DNA of 64,000 bases from Alsobacter sp045348435. GTDB taxonomy: Bacteria; Pseudomonadota; Alphaproteobacteria; Rhizobiales; Beijerinckiaceae. Below are positions 34,039 through 42,721 of the stretch, one piece after another. The notes below the pieces were generated by a model. It saw only the letters and a list, made by a program, of their open reading frames with translations. It was not told where the DNA came from and made no database searches. The number at the start of each line of letters is the position of its first letter. The stretch's first letter is position 1. The translations under genes and the position numbers were made by a program. The stretch lies in contig NZ_CP157484.1 of NCBI RefSeq assembly GCF_045348435.1, forward strand, positions 4,774,001 through 4,838,000, in the 5' to 3' direction.

Positions 34039-34938
34039 ATGACCGCACCTTCCGCACCGGCGCCCGGCGGCGCCTATGAGTGGCCCGCCGGCAAGCGCAG
34101 CGCCTTCTGCTTCACGGTCGACGTGGACGCCGAATCGCCTTTCCTGTGGAGCCTCAAGGACGCCCCGCCCCCGCGCCTGCTCGGCCAGATGGAGCAGCGC
34201 CTGTTCGGCCCGCGCGTCGGCATCTGGCGCATCCTCGACCTCCTGGACCGCTACGGGATCAAGGGCTCGTTCTATGTCCCCGGCGTCGTCGCCGAGAACC
34301 ACCCGGAGCTGCTGCCCGCCTTCGTCGAGCGCGGCCACGAGGTGGGGCTGCACGGCTACTTCCACGAGTTCGCCACCCAGGCGTCCGACGCCGAGTTCGA
34401 CGGCGCGCTCGACGCCGCCCTGGCGGTGTTCGCCCGGCAGGGCGTGACGCCGGTCGGCTTCCGGTCCCCGGCCTGGGAGATGACGCCCCATATGCTGGCC
34501 GAGGTCCGCCGCCGCGGGCTCTATGACAGCTCGCTCATGGGCTACGACCATCCCTACACGATCGACGGCGTCGTCGAGGCCCCGGTCCAGTGGGTGCTGG
34601 ACGACGCGGTCTATTTCAAGTTCGTCGGCGGCGGGGCCGATCACTGGCCGCCCGCCGCGCCGGGGCCGATCCTCGACGGCTGGATCGACGAGTTCGAGAC
34701 CCTGCACCGCTACGGCGCGATGACGATGCTGACCGTGCATGACTGGATCTCCGGCCGGGCGCATCGCATCCGCATGCTGGAGCGCCTGCTGGACCGCGTC
34801 GTCGCCGACCCGGCCGTGTGGGTCGCCACCGTCGCCGAGGTCGCCGCCCACCACGCCGCCTCGCCCAACGCCGCCCGTTTTTCGGTCCCGGCCCGGACCC
34901 CGGAGGCGATCGCCTCCCGCCGCCATGGAGGAGCCTGA
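34039..34938 (+). CDS. NodB-fold polysaccharide deacetylase / PuuE-like hydrolase
   Basis: A 299-residue NodB-homology protein without a signal peptide. FTVDVDAESP carries the Asp-x-Asp metal/base motif, HEVGLHGYFHE the metal histidines, and GFRSPAWEMTP the third motif. Cytoplasmic members that keep this pattern include allantoinase PuuE and cyclic imide hydrolases, so amide/imide ring opening is more likely than polysaccharide deacetylation. It ends 1 bp before the gamma-glutamyltransferase ATG. Confidence 0.85.
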   Translation: MTAPSAPAPGGAYEWPAGKRSAFCFTVDVDAESPFLWSLKDAPPPRLLGQMEQRLFGPRVGIWRILDLLDRYGIKGSFYVPGVVAENHPELLPAFVERGHEVGLHGYFHEFATQASDAEFDGALDAALAVFARQGVTPVGFRSPAWEMTPHMLAEVRRRGLYDSSLMGYDHPYTIDGVVEAPVQWVLDDAVYFKFVGGGADHWPPAAPGPILDGWIDEFETLHRYGAMTMLTVHDWISGRAHRIRMLERLLDRVVADPAVWVATVAEVAAHHAASPNAARFSVPARTPEAIASRRHGGA

Positions 34939-34939
34939 G

Positions 34940-36490
34940 ATGCAGACGTTCACGGTTCGCAAGGCGCAGGTCCGCTCGCGCCACGGCGTCGTCGCCGCCC
35001 AGAACCGGCTCGCCGCCGAGGCCGGGGCCGCCGTGCTGGCGCGCGGCGGCAACGCCGTCGACGCCGCCGTCACGACGGCGCTGACCCTGTCGGTGGTCGA
35101 GCCCTGGCTGTCGGGCGTCGGCGGCGGCGGCTTCCTGCTGCGCGCCGACGGGGCGACCGGCGAGGTCGAGACGCTGGACTTCAACGTCGTCTCGGCCCGC
35201 CGCCTGGACCCAGCCGACTATCCGCTCAGCCGCTCGGGCGAAGGCAACTGGTTCGCCTGGCCGGCCGTGGAGGGAGACCGCAACGTCTCCGGCTACACGT
35301 CGATGGCCGTTCCGGGCGCGGTGGCGGGCCTCTCCGAGGCGCTGGCCCGCCATGGCACGATCTCCTGGGAGGACGCGCTGGCGCCCGCCATCGAGCACGC
35401 CGAGCGCGGGCTGGAGATCGACTGGTTCGCGGCGCTGACCTTCGCCGTCGAGGCGGCGGGCCTCGCCCGGCATCCCTCCACCGCCGCGCTGTTCCTGGAC
35501 GACGGCCGGGCGCCCCGGCCGGGCGAGGCCGGCGCGACGAACCGCAAGCCGATGCCGCGCAAGGCCGCCACCCTGCGCCGCCTCGCCCAGGCCGGCCCGC
35601 GCGACTTCTACGAGGGCGAAATCGCCCGCACGATCGCGGCCGACCTCGCCGAGGGCGGCTCCAGGATCGACCTCGCCGACCTGGCGGCGTTCCGCCCCGA
35701 ATGGCGCGCCCCCTTGCGGGGGACCTATCGGGGCGTCGAGGTCAACGCGATCGCCGGGCTGAGCGGCGGCCCCAGCTATCTCCAGGCCTGCGCCGAGCTG
35801 GAGCCGCAGGACGTCGCCCCCGTCCGCGATCCCGCCGCCGCGGCTCTCGCCTATGCCAAGGCCATCCGCAACGCCTATGAGCGGCGCCTCACCGAGATGG
35901 GGCACGCCGCGAACCCGCAGGTCGGCTGCACCACCCATCTCAGCGTCGTCGACGCCTCCGGGACCATGGTGTCGCTCACCAACACGCTGCTGTCGCGCTT
36001 CGGCTCGCGGGTGGTCCTGCCCAACGCCGGGTTCCTGATGAACAACGGCGTGATGTGGTTCGACCCGCGGCCCGGCCAGCCCAACGCCATCGCGCCCGGG
36101 GCCAAGCCGCTGGCCAACATGTGCCCGCTGATCCTGCGGCGGGACGGCAGGCCGTGGTTCGCGCTCGGCGCCGCCGGGGGCCGCACCATCTTCCCGACCC
36201 TGCTGCAGCTGATGTCCTTTGTGGTGGACGGGGGCCTGTCGCTGGAGGACGCCTTCCACGCGCCCCGCCTCGACGCCAGCACGCCCACCATCCGGGTGAA
36301 CGCCAAGGCGGGCCCCGACGTCGCCGCCCGGGTCGGCGGCGCGTTCCCGGTCGAGGTGGTCGAGGACACGGTGTTTCCGACCAACTTCGCCGTTCCGTCG
36401 GCCGTGATGCGGACCCCCGAGGGCGAGAACGTCGGCATGGCGCATCCCACCAGCCCGTGGGCTGCCGTGGCGGTCGGAGGGCCGGCTTGA
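34940..36490 (+). CDS. Gamma-glutamyltransferase-family protein, apparently cytoplasmic
   Basis: A 516-residue Ntn-hydrolase of the GGT family. The self-processing threonine is in GCTTHLSVVD, followed by SLTNTL.SRFGS, and the small subunit includes GAAGGRTIFPTLLQ. GGAGGA (34929-34934) selects ATG 34940 over the one at 34925. Unlike classical periplasmic GGT, no signal peptide is present, so the enzyme should act on imported substrate in the cytoplasm. The family also contains acylases, so the bond cleaved may be a gamma-glutamyl or other amide. Confidence 0.88.
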   Translation: MQTFTVRKAQVRSRHGVVAAQNRLAAEAGAAVLARGGNAVDAAVTTALTLSVVEPWLSGVGGGGFLLRADGATGEVETLDFNVVSARRLDPADYPLSRSGEGNWFAWPAVEGDRNVSGYTSMAVPGAVAGLSEALARHGTISWEDALAPAIEHAERGLEIDWFAALTFAVEAAGLARHPSTAALFLDDGRAPRPGEAGATNRKPMPRKAATLRRLAQAGPRDFYEGEIARTIAADLAEGGSRIDLADLAAFRPEWRAPLRGTYRGVEVNAIAGLSGGPSYLQACAELEPQDVAPVRDPAAAALAYAKAIRNAYERRLTEMGHAANPQVGCTTHLSVVDASGTMVSLTNTLLSRFGSRVVLPNAGFLMNNGVMWFDPRPGQPNAIAPGAKPLANMCPLILRRDGRPWFALGAAGGRTIFPTLLQLMSFVVDGGLSLEDAFHAPRLDASTPTIRVNAKAGPDVAARVGGAFPVEVVEDTVFPTNFAVPSAVMRTPEGENVGMAHPTSPWAAVAVGGPA

Positions 36491-37506
36491 CCGCTGCGCT
36501 CTCCCTTGACGCCGCCGGTACGGCTGACGACCCGGCGCCCCTGCTCGCCATCGAGGATCTCGGAATCGAGATCGGCGGCGTCGCCGTGGTGGACGGCGTC
36601 ACCCTGCGGCTGCGGGCCGGGCGGGTCCTGGCCCTGGTCGGCGAGAGCGGATCGGGCAAGAGCCTGACGGCGCTGGCCGTGCTGGGCCTGCTGCCGGGCG
36701 TCGCCCGCCGCACCAGCGGGCGCATCCTGCTGGAGGGGCGCGACCTCACCGCCATGGACGAGGACGGCCTCGCCCGGGTGCGGGGCGACCTCGCCTCGGT
36801 GGTGTTCCAGGAGCCGGTGGCGTCCCTCAATCCGCTGCTGCGCGTCGGCGACCAGGTGGCCGAGGCGCTGCGGCTGCATCGCGGCCTGTCCGGCCGGCAG
36901 GCCTGGGCCGAGGCGGTCGCCATGCTGTCCACCGTCGGCATTCCGGACGCGGCGCGCCGGGCCGAGGCCTATCCGTTCGAGCTGTCCGGCGGCATGTGCC
37001 AGCGCGTCATGATCGCGGCCGCGCTGGTCTGCCGTCCGCGCCTGCTCATCGCCGACGAGCCCACCACCGCCCTCGACGTCACCATCCAGGCCCAGATCCT
37101 CGCCCTCATGCAGCGCCTGCGCGCCGAAGCCGGCACGACCATCCTGCTGATCACCCACGACATGGGCGTGGTCGCCGACATGGCCGACGACGTCGCCGTC
37201 ATGTATGGCGGCCGCATCGTCGAGAGCGGCCGCGTGGAGGAGCTCTTCGCCGACCCCGCCCATCCCTATACGCGGCTGCTCCTGGCCACGATCCCGCGGC
37301 TGGACGGCGCCCGCAAGGAGACGCTGCGCACCATCGAGGGCGTGGTGCCGAGCCCGCAGGACTGGCCGGACGGCTGCCGCTTCCGCTCGCGCTGCCCGCT
37401 CGCCGCGCCGCAATGCGCGCAGGTCCCGCCGCTCGTCCCGGTCCGCGAGGGCGGCGAGCGCCGAGCCGCCTGCTGGCGCGTCGGCGAGGCGGGGAGCCTG
37501 GCGTGA
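36487..37506 (+). CDS. ABC transporter ATPase (DppD/OppD type)
   Basis: A 339-residue ATPase: Walker A GESGSGKS, signature LSGGMCQRVMIAAAL, Walker B LLIADEPTTALD, H-loop LITHD, and the C-terminal oligopeptide-transporter domain with CRFRSRCPLAAPQC. It starts with TTG 36487, whose last two bases are part of the preceding stop (TTGA), and overlaps the second ATPase by 4 bp. Confidence 0.92.
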   Translation: MTAALSLDAAGTADDPAPLLAIEDLGIEIGGVAVVDGVTLRLRAGRVLALVGESGSGKSLTALAVLGLLPGVARRTSGRILLEGRDLTAMDEDGLARVRGDLASVVFQEPVASLNPLLRVGDQVAEALRLHRGLSGRQAWAEAVAMLSTVGIPDAARRAEAYPFELSGGMCQRVMIAAALVCRPRLLIADEPTTALDVTIQAQILALMQRLRAEAGTTILLITHDMGVVADMADDVAVMYGGRIVESGRVEELFADPAHPYTRLLLATIPRLDGARKETLRTIEGVVPSPQDWPDGCRFRSRCPLAAPQCAQVPPLVPVREGGERRAACWRVGEAGSLA

Positions 37507-38495
37507 CGGAGCCCCTGCTCAGCGTGCGCGACCTGCGCGTCCATTTCCCGCTGCGCGGCAAGGCCGGGCTGGTGCGGGCCGTCGACGGCGTGTCGTTCGA
37601 CGTCCCGGCCGGGCGCACCGTGGCGCTCGTCGGCGAGAGCGGCTGCGGCAAGTCGACCACCGCCTACGCCATCCTGGGCCTGGAGCCGATCACCGCCGGC
37701 GCGGTCCGCTTCGACGGCCGCGACATCGGCGGACGCCGCGACCGCGCGGCCCGGCGGGCCCTGGCCGGCGACATGCAGATCGTCTTCCAGGACCCCTCGG
37801 CCGCGCTGGACCCCAAGATGTCGATCGAGGATAGCGTCGCCGAGCCGCTGGCGATCCGGGGATGGAGCCGGGCCGATCGCCGCCGCCGCGTCGCCGAGGC
37901 GCTGGACCTCGTCGGCCTGCCGGCCGCCTACGCGCCGCGCACTCCGAACGCGCTGTCGGGCGGCCAGCGCCAGCGCGTCGTCATCGCCCGCGCCCTGGCG
38001 CTCTCGCCGCGGCTGCTGGTGCTGGACGAGCCGGTCTCGGCGCTGGACGTCTCGATCCGGTCGCAGATCCTCAACCTGCTGATGGGCCTGCAGGCGGAGC
38101 TCGGTCTCGCCTACCTGTTCATCTCGCACGACCTCTCGGTGGTGCGGCACATCGCCGACGACGTCCTGGTGATGTATCTCGGGACCATCGCCGAGCGGGG
38201 CGCGACCGACGCCGTCTTCGACGCCCCGGCGCATCCCTACACGCAGGCGCTGCTCTCGGCCATTCCGCTGCCCGACCCCGTGGAGCAGCGCCGCCGGCCC
38301 AAGATCGTCCTGCGCGGCGACCTGCCGAGCCCGCTGGCCGCGCCGGCGGGCTGTCCCTTCGTGACCCGCTGCCCGCTGGCGCAGGTCCGCTGCGGCGAGG
38401 TCAGGCCCGTGCTGGCGCCGGCGGCCGGCGGGACCGAGGCGGCGTGCCTCGTGCGCGTCCCGGCGGCCGATCCGGCGGCTCCCGCCCGGGCCTAG
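37503..38495 (+). CDS. ABC transporter ATPase (DppF/OppF type)
   Basis: A 330-residue second ATPase: Walker A GESGCGKST, LSGGQRQRVVIARAL, Walker B LLVLDEPVSALD, and C-terminal CPFVTRCPLAQVRC. GTG start at 37503, coupled to the previous gene. Its stop TAG lies in a CTAG tetranucleotide that also holds the stop of the convergent gene on the other strand. This ends the eight-gene operon. Confidence 0.93.
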   Translation: MTEPLLSVRDLRVHFPLRGKAGLVRAVDGVSFDVPAGRTVALVGESGCGKSTTAYAILGLEPITAGAVRFDGRDIGGRRDRAARRALAGDMQIVFQDPSAALDPKMSIEDSVAEPLAIRGWSRADRRRRVAEALDLVGLPAAYAPRTPNALSGGQRQRVVIARALALSPRLLVLDEPVSALDVSIRSQILNLLMGLQAELGLAYLFISHDLSVVRHIADDVLVMYLGTIAERGATDAVFDAPAHPYTQALLSAIPLPDPVEQRRRPKIVLRGDLPSPLAAPAGCPFVTRCPLAQVRCGEVRPVLAPAAGGTEAACLVRVPAADPAAPARA

Positions 38496-39061
38496 ACTCT
38501 ACCGGCTTCGGCCAGGGCGGGGGCGGCCCTCATGTCGCGGGGCGCCTTGAAGTCCCGGGCCGCCCCGCGCGCCTGCTGCAGCCCCTTCGGGAAGCCGCTG
38601 CGGTCCCGGTAGCGGTCCGGCGAGGAGGGCGTGCGGGCGTGGCGCGCCGCGCTGGCCTTCGCGGCCGCGATGTCGAGGATCGTCACCCCGACCACCATGG
38701 CGAGCGCCAGCCCGACATTGTCCCGCTTGGGATTGCCGGGCCGCAGCGCCGTGAACAGGGTGGCGATGTCGAGGCCGTCCCCGGCGACGCGGGAGGCCAG
38801 CCCGACATTCTTCTCCGTCGAGAGCGTCATCATCCCGGCCATGATCTCGCGCAGGCCGTAGACGCGCACCAGCGTCTCGGAGCCCTGCATGCCGAGCGCC
38901 CGCGTCAGCCGGCGCGGCGCGATCAGTTCGACCGCCCCGAGGGCGATGCTGAACCAGCCGAGGCCCCGGGCGAGCCGGTCGGCCGCGCCCAGCGAGCTCG
39001 GGCCGGACTTGACGATCTTGGGATCCCCCGCCGAGCGGGTCAGGTTGGAAAGGTTGAACAT
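38492..39061 (-). CDS. Conserved membrane protein beside zinc alcohol dehydrogenase
   Basis: A 189-residue protein with hydrophobic segments at about residues 32-50, 68-80 and 115-135 and a polar C-terminal tail of 45 residues rich in Arg and Ala. The pattern LARGLGWFSIALGAVELIAPRRLTRALG resembles the membrane part of proteins sometimes fused to a polyketide-cyclase/START domain, which is absent here. It is 15 bp downstream of the dehydrogenase gene in a likely two-gene operon. Function unknown. Confidence 0.78.
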   Translation of the reverse strand: MFNLSNLTRSAGDPKIVKSGPSSLGAADRLARGLGWFSIALGAVELIAPRRLTRALGMQGSETLVRVYGLREIMAGMMTLSTEKNVGLASRVAGDGLDIATLFTALRPGNPKRDNVGLALAMVVGVTILDIAAAKASAARHARTPSSPDRYRDRSGFPKGLQQARGAARDFKAPRDMRAAPALAEAGRV

Positions 39062-39076
39062 CGCGTCCTCGCCGGC

Positions 39077-40252
39077 TCAGGGTTTCAGAACGACCTTGAC
39101 GCAGCCGTCCTGCTTGTCGCGGAAGACCTTGTACATCTCGGGCCCCTCTTCGAGGCTGGCCGTATGGGTGATCACGAAGGACGGGTCGATCTGGCCCTCC
39201 TCGATCCGCCGCAGCAGGTCGTCGGTCCAGCGGTTGACATGGGTCTGGCCCATCCGGAAGGTCAGGCCCTTGTTCATGGCCTGGCCCATCGGGATCTTGT
39301 CGACGAGGCCGCTATAGACGCCCGGGATCGAGATCACGCCCGCCGGCCGGCAGACATAGATCATCTCGCGCAGCACGTGCGGCCGGTCGTTCTCCATCAT
39401 CATCAGCTGCTTGGCGCGGTCATAGACCGTGTCGGGCTGCGAGAACGAGACATGACTCTCCATGCCGATCGCGTCGATGCACTTCTCCGGCCCCTTGCCG
39501 TCGGTGAGGTCGTTGAGGCGGCCGACCACGCTCTCCTTCATGAAGTCGATCGTCACGGCGCCGCCGGCCTCCGCCATGCCGAGCCGCTCGGGCAGGCAGT
39601 CGATCGCCACGACCTGCTTGGCGCCGAGCAGAATGGCGCTGCGGATGGCCATCTGCCCCACCGGCCCGCAGCCCCAGATCGCGACCGTGTCGGTCGGCTG
39701 GATGTCGCACTGGACGGCGGCCTGCCAGCCGGTCGGGAAGATGTCGCCGAGGAACAGCACCTGCTCGTCCGACAGGCTGTCCGGGACCTTGATGTGCGTC
39801 TTGTCGGCGAAGGGGACGCGCAGGTATTCGGCCTGCCCGCCCGGATAGCCGCCGGTGAGATGCGTGTAGCCGAACAGCCCAGCCGTCGCGTGGCCAAACG
39901 CTTTGTCGGCGATGTGCTTCTTGCGGTTGCTCCGCTCGCAGACGGAGAAGTTGCCGCGCTTGCACTGGTCGCATTCGCCGCAGAAGATCGTGAAGGGGAC
40001 GACGATGCGGTCGCCCTTCTTGAGGGCCCCGTTGACGCCGGAGCCGACCTCCACCACCTCGCCCATCATCTCGTGGCCCATGATGTCGCCGGGCATCATG
40101 GCGGGGATGAAGTTGTGGAAGAGATGCAGGTCGGAGCCGCAGATGGCGCAGCTCGTCACCCGGATGATGGCGTCACGCGGATCCTCGATCTCGGGATCCG
40201 TGACCGAGTCGCAGCGGATGTCTTCCTTCCCGTGCCAAACCAGCGCTTTCAT
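39077..40252 (-). CDS. Zinc-dependent alcohol dehydrogenase (formaldehyde dehydrogenase-like)
   Basis: A 391-residue MDR enzyme. The catalytic zinc site is in SCAICGSDLHLFHN with GHEMMGEV; the structural zinc cysteines are CGECDQCKRGNFSVC; the cofactor loop is IWGCGPVGQMA. The length and inserts resemble glutathione-independent formaldehyde dehydrogenases and related threonine-dehydrogenase-like enzymes widespread in Rhizobiales. ATG 40252 (MKALVWHGKEDIRCD) is the natural start. The substrate is not determined. Confidence 0.9.
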   Translation of the reverse strand: MKALVWHGKEDIRCDSVTDPEIEDPRDAIIRVTSCAICGSDLHLFHNFIPAMMPGDIMGHEMMGEVVEVGSGVNGALKKGDRIVVPFTIFCGECDQCKRGNFSVCERSNRKKHIADKAFGHATAGLFGYTHLTGGYPGGQAEYLRVPFADKTHIKVPDSLSDEQVLFLGDIFPTGWQAAVQCDIQPTDTVAIWGCGPVGQMAIRSAILLGAKQVVAIDCLPERLGMAEAGGAVTIDFMKESVVGRLNDLTDGKGPEKCIDAIGMESHVSFSQPDTVYDRAKQLMMMENDRPHVLREMIYVCRPAGVISIPGVYSGLVDKIPMGQAMNKGLTFRMGQTHVNRWTDDLLRRIEEGQIDPSFVITHTASLEEGPEMYKVFRDKQDGCVKVVLKP

Positions 40253-40498
40253 GGCGTTCTCCTGTCGGAATCGTCGTATCGTGGGACCGGCGTCGCCTAG
40301 GAGGCCAGCGGCGTGAGGGAATGCGCGCAGCCGATGCGGGGCTGGCCGCGACGGCGCGAGCGTCGGTGGGGGTAATATCCGCCGCGCGGGAGCGTTCCTG
40401 GGGGAGCGACGAAAGATCGCCAGCGAACCGCCGGGCGCCGGGCGCGTTGCATCCGGACCCGGCGCCCGCCGTGGCGAGGGCGAACCAGGAGGCCGAGC

Positions 40499-40747
40499 AT
40501 GACCCAGCGCAGGGGCGAGGACGATCCGGCCGGCCAGCCCGACGCGGCGAACGCGGCCCCGGCCAAGCCGGGCGCGCCGCAAGGTTCGGCGCAGCCCGCG
40601 GGCGAAGCCGGGGATCAGGCGGCCGAAAAGGACATCGCCAAGATGTTCGGCTTCGCCGACCGCGACGGCTCCGAGAGCTGGCCGCGCGAGCAGGATCCGC
40701 CGGACGGCGAGACCGCCGGCGCGCCGCTGCCCGAGGGCGAGGGCTAG
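40499..40747 (+). CDS. Small disordered hypothetical protein
   Basis: An 82-residue ORF preceded by GGAGG 7 nt before the ATG. Composition is Ala/Gly/Pro/Asp/Gln-rich with no hydrophobic core. The only motif-like segment is KDIAKMFGFADRDGSESWPRE. It diverges from the dehydrogenase operon, from which 246 bp of unassigned sequence separate it. Probably a small stress-type protein if expressed; no family recognised. Confidence 0.5.
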   Translation: MTQRRGEDDPAGQPDAANAAPAKPGAPQGSAQPAGEAGDQAAEKDIAKMFGFADRDGSESWPREQDPPDGETAGAPLPEGEG

Positions 40748-40752
40748 CCCTC

Positions 40753-40783
40753 AAACGAAAACGGCCGCTCCGGGGAGCGGCCG
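40753..40783 (-). terminator. Terminator after the DUF1236 gene
   Basis: An 8-bp stem CGGCCGCT/AGCGGCCG (40762-40769 with 40776-40783) is followed on the minus strand by TTTTCGTTT. It lies between the convergent 82-aa ORF and the DUF1236 gene and may serve both. Confidence 0.75.
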
Positions 40784-40807
40784 CCGACTAGACATATGGG
40801 GAAAGGC

Positions 40808-41188
40808 TCAGCGCTGGTCGATGATGCGCACGACCTGGCGGCTGCGGGGCTCCACCACGACGATCTTGTCGTCGGGGGAGAGGAAATAGCCCAGCCGCTG
40901 CAGCCGCTGCGATCCGATCCCGTTCATCGGCTGCAGCTCGACGTCGTCCGGCACGATGCTGCCGACCCGGACGGAGCCGCGCTGGATCTCCACCGGGGCG
41001 AGCCGCTCCTCGATGATGCGGCGGCGGATGACCGTCTCCTGCTCGGGCGCGAACTCGTAAGGTTCGTCGATCGAGCCGGTCTGTTCCTCGATGATGGTCG
41101 TCGTCTGGGCCCGGACGCCCGGCGCCGCAAGCAGGCCCGCCGCGGCGACGCCGAAGAGGGCCGCCCGCATTGCGATCCGTACAGTCAT
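40808..41188 (-). CDS. DUF1236 secreted protein
   Basis: A 126-residue exported protein: a signal peptide through about residue 27 (GVAAAGLLAAPGVRA), then a DUF1236-type domain ending RLGYFLSPDDKIVVVEPRSRQVVRIID. The domain is abundant in Bradyrhizobium, Methylobacterium and relatives, where it is periplasmic and of unknown function. A monocistronic gene with its own terminator. Confidence 0.87.
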   Translation of the reverse strand: MTVRIAMRAALFGVAAAGLLAAPGVRAQTTTIIEEQTGSIDEPYEFAPEQETVIRRRIIEERLAPVEIQRGSVRVGSIVPDDVELQPMNGIGSQRLQRLGYFLSPDDKIVVVEPRSRQVVRIIDQR

Positions 41189-41221
41189 GGTGTCGCTCCT
41201 TCCATTCAGGCTGGAGCAACG

Positions 41222-41242
41222 CCCCGCCTCAGGCGGGGTTCC
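41222..41242 (-). terminator. Possible hairpin terminator after the universal stress gene
   Basis: CCCCGCC-TCA-GGCGGGG is a 7-bp perfect stem between the usp stop and the DUF1236 start. There is no clear U-run on the minus strand, so termination strength is uncertain. Confidence 0.4.
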
Positions 41243-41272
41243 GCGACGCGGCGACCGCGACCGCGGCCGTCC

Positions 41273-42118
41273 CTAATGGGCGAACAGCACCGGCAGGGCG
41301 GCGTTGGACAGGATGTGGCTCGTCGCGCCGCCGAAGATCATCTGCCGCAGCCGGCTCTGGGTGTAGGCGCCCTTGATCAGCAGGTCCGCCCCATACGCGG
41401 AGGCGTGGTCCAGGATGGCCTCGCCGATGGTCCGGCCGGTCGGCGTCACCGTGACGGCGTCCGCCTCGACGCCGTTCTGGCGCAGGTGCCGGACGAGATC
41501 CTCCCCGGACGGCCCCGGGGTGTTGCCGCCCTCCACTGTCAGCACCCGGATGCGGCGCGACTGGGCCAGGATCGGCATGGCGAGGGCGACCGCGCGCGCC
41601 GTCTCGGTGCTGCGGTTCCAGGCGATCACCACGGTGTCGCCGATCGGCGAGCCCTCGGGCGGCGCGATCGGCGGCGCCATCAGGACGGGCCGCCCGCTCT
41701 CAAACAGCACCGCCTCGAGCAGCGACAGCCGCGGTCCGGACGAGCCGGAGCCCGGCCGCCCCACCACCGTGACGTCGAACACCCGGGCGTGCGCCGCCAC
41801 GGCGCTGTCGCCCATCAGGGCGCCCTCGCGCATGGTCCAGCTCGGCCCCTCCAGGGCCCGCTCCCGGCGCTGCACGCCATGGCGCTCCATGAAGCGCTCG
41901 AACGTCATGAGCGCCTCGCGGGAGCTGTCGGCCGTGCCGTTCTGGGCCGGCGGCCACAGCGGCACCATCTCGCCCACGATGTAGTTGTCGATGAGCGGCA
42001 GGGTCGCGACGGCCTCCACGCAGCTGCCGAAATGGCGCGCGAAGACGAGGGCCGTCTGCAGCACGGATGAGGCGTTCTCGTGCTCCTCGACCGGCACCAG
42101 CACTGATTTCATGACCAT
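41273..42118 (-). CDS. Universal stress protein, tandem UspA type
   Basis: A 281-residue protein with two Usp-like halves. The N-terminal half begins MKSVLVPVEEHENASSVLQTAL. The C-terminal half ends GADLLIKGAYTQSRLRQMIFGG with ATSHILSNAALPVLFAH, close to the ATP-binding G-2x-G-9x-G(S/T) pattern. GGGGAGG six bases before ATG 42118 selects the MVMKS start. It probably protects under stress or stationary phase, as known for the family. A GC-rich hairpin (41222-41240) follows. Confidence 0.9.
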   Translation of the reverse strand: MVMKSVLVPVEEHENASSVLQTALVFARHFGSCVEAVATLPLIDNYIVGEMVPLWPPAQNGTADSSREALMTFERFMERHGVQRRERALEGPSWTMREGALMGDSAVAAHARVFDVTVVGRPGSGSSGPRLSLLEAVLFESGRPVLMAPPIAPPEGSPIGDTVVIAWNRSTETARAVALAMPILAQSRRIRVLTVEGGNTPGPSGEDLVRHLRQNGVEADAVTVTPTGRTIGEAILDHASAYGADLLIKGAYTQSRLRQMIFGGATSHILSNAALPVLFAH

Positions 42119-42286
42119 GTCGCGCCTCCCCGATGTGCGCCTCGCCCAACCAGAGTAGCACGGTTGCAAAACGCCGCGAGGGCTTGCTGCGAAGGTCGCG
42201 CCGGCCGGTCCACCGCATTTCGCGGGACGATCCTTGCGATTCGGCCGGAACTTTGCTGGATGGTCGCTGGATTCGAGGACGCTTCG

Positions 42287-42709
42287 ATGATTTCCCGCTT
42301 GGTCTTCGGCTTCGTCGCCGGACTGCTGTCCGTGCTGGTGGTGCACCAGACGGCGCTCTATTTCGGCGCGCGGCTCGGGTTTCCCGGCGGCCCGGCCTGG
42401 TCGATGGCGCCGTGGGCCGCCCCGGTCGCTCTGCCGCTGCGCGTCCCGCAGGTGGTGGCGACCGCGCTCCTGGGCGGCCTCTGGGGCGTCGCCCTCACGG
42501 CCGCGCTGCCGCGCATCGGCGCGGGCCTCGTCGGCGCCGTCTCCGCCGTGCTCATCTTCGCCCTGCTGATCAGCGCGGTCGGCTGGCTGCACGGGCCGGC
42601 CCTCACGGGCGGCCCCGGCTTCGTGGCGAGCCGCGCCATCTACCCGCTGGCCTACAACGCGGTCTGGGCGATCGGCGCGCTGGCGGCGCTGCGGGTGGCG
42701 TCGCGCTAG
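42287..42709 (+). CDS. Hypothetical four-helix membrane protein
   Basis: A 140-residue protein with about four hydrophobic helices (LVFGFVAGLLSVLVVHQ, VVATALLGGLWGVALTA, GAVSAVLIFALLISAVG, AVWAIGALAALRV). The motif YFGARLGFPGGPAWSMAPW recurs in small Rhizobiales membrane proteins. The stop TAG is formed by the TA target dinucleotide plus the first base of the IS630-type element. The sequence beyond the element also begins with G after TA, so the pre-insertion gene had the same stop and is intact. Confidence 0.75.
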   Translation: MISRLVFGFVAGLLSVLVVHQTALYFGARLGFPGGPAWSMAPWAAPVALPLRVPQVVATALLGGLWGVALTAALPRIGAGLVGAVSAVLIFALLISAVGWLHGPALTGGPGFVASRAIYPLAYNAVWAIGALAALRVASR

Positions 42710-42721
42710 ACCCATTTCCGA

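Noticed and set aside
42287..42709. Membrane protein truncated by the IS element
   Set aside because: The flanking sequence shows the same TAG would exist without the element, so the gene end is native.
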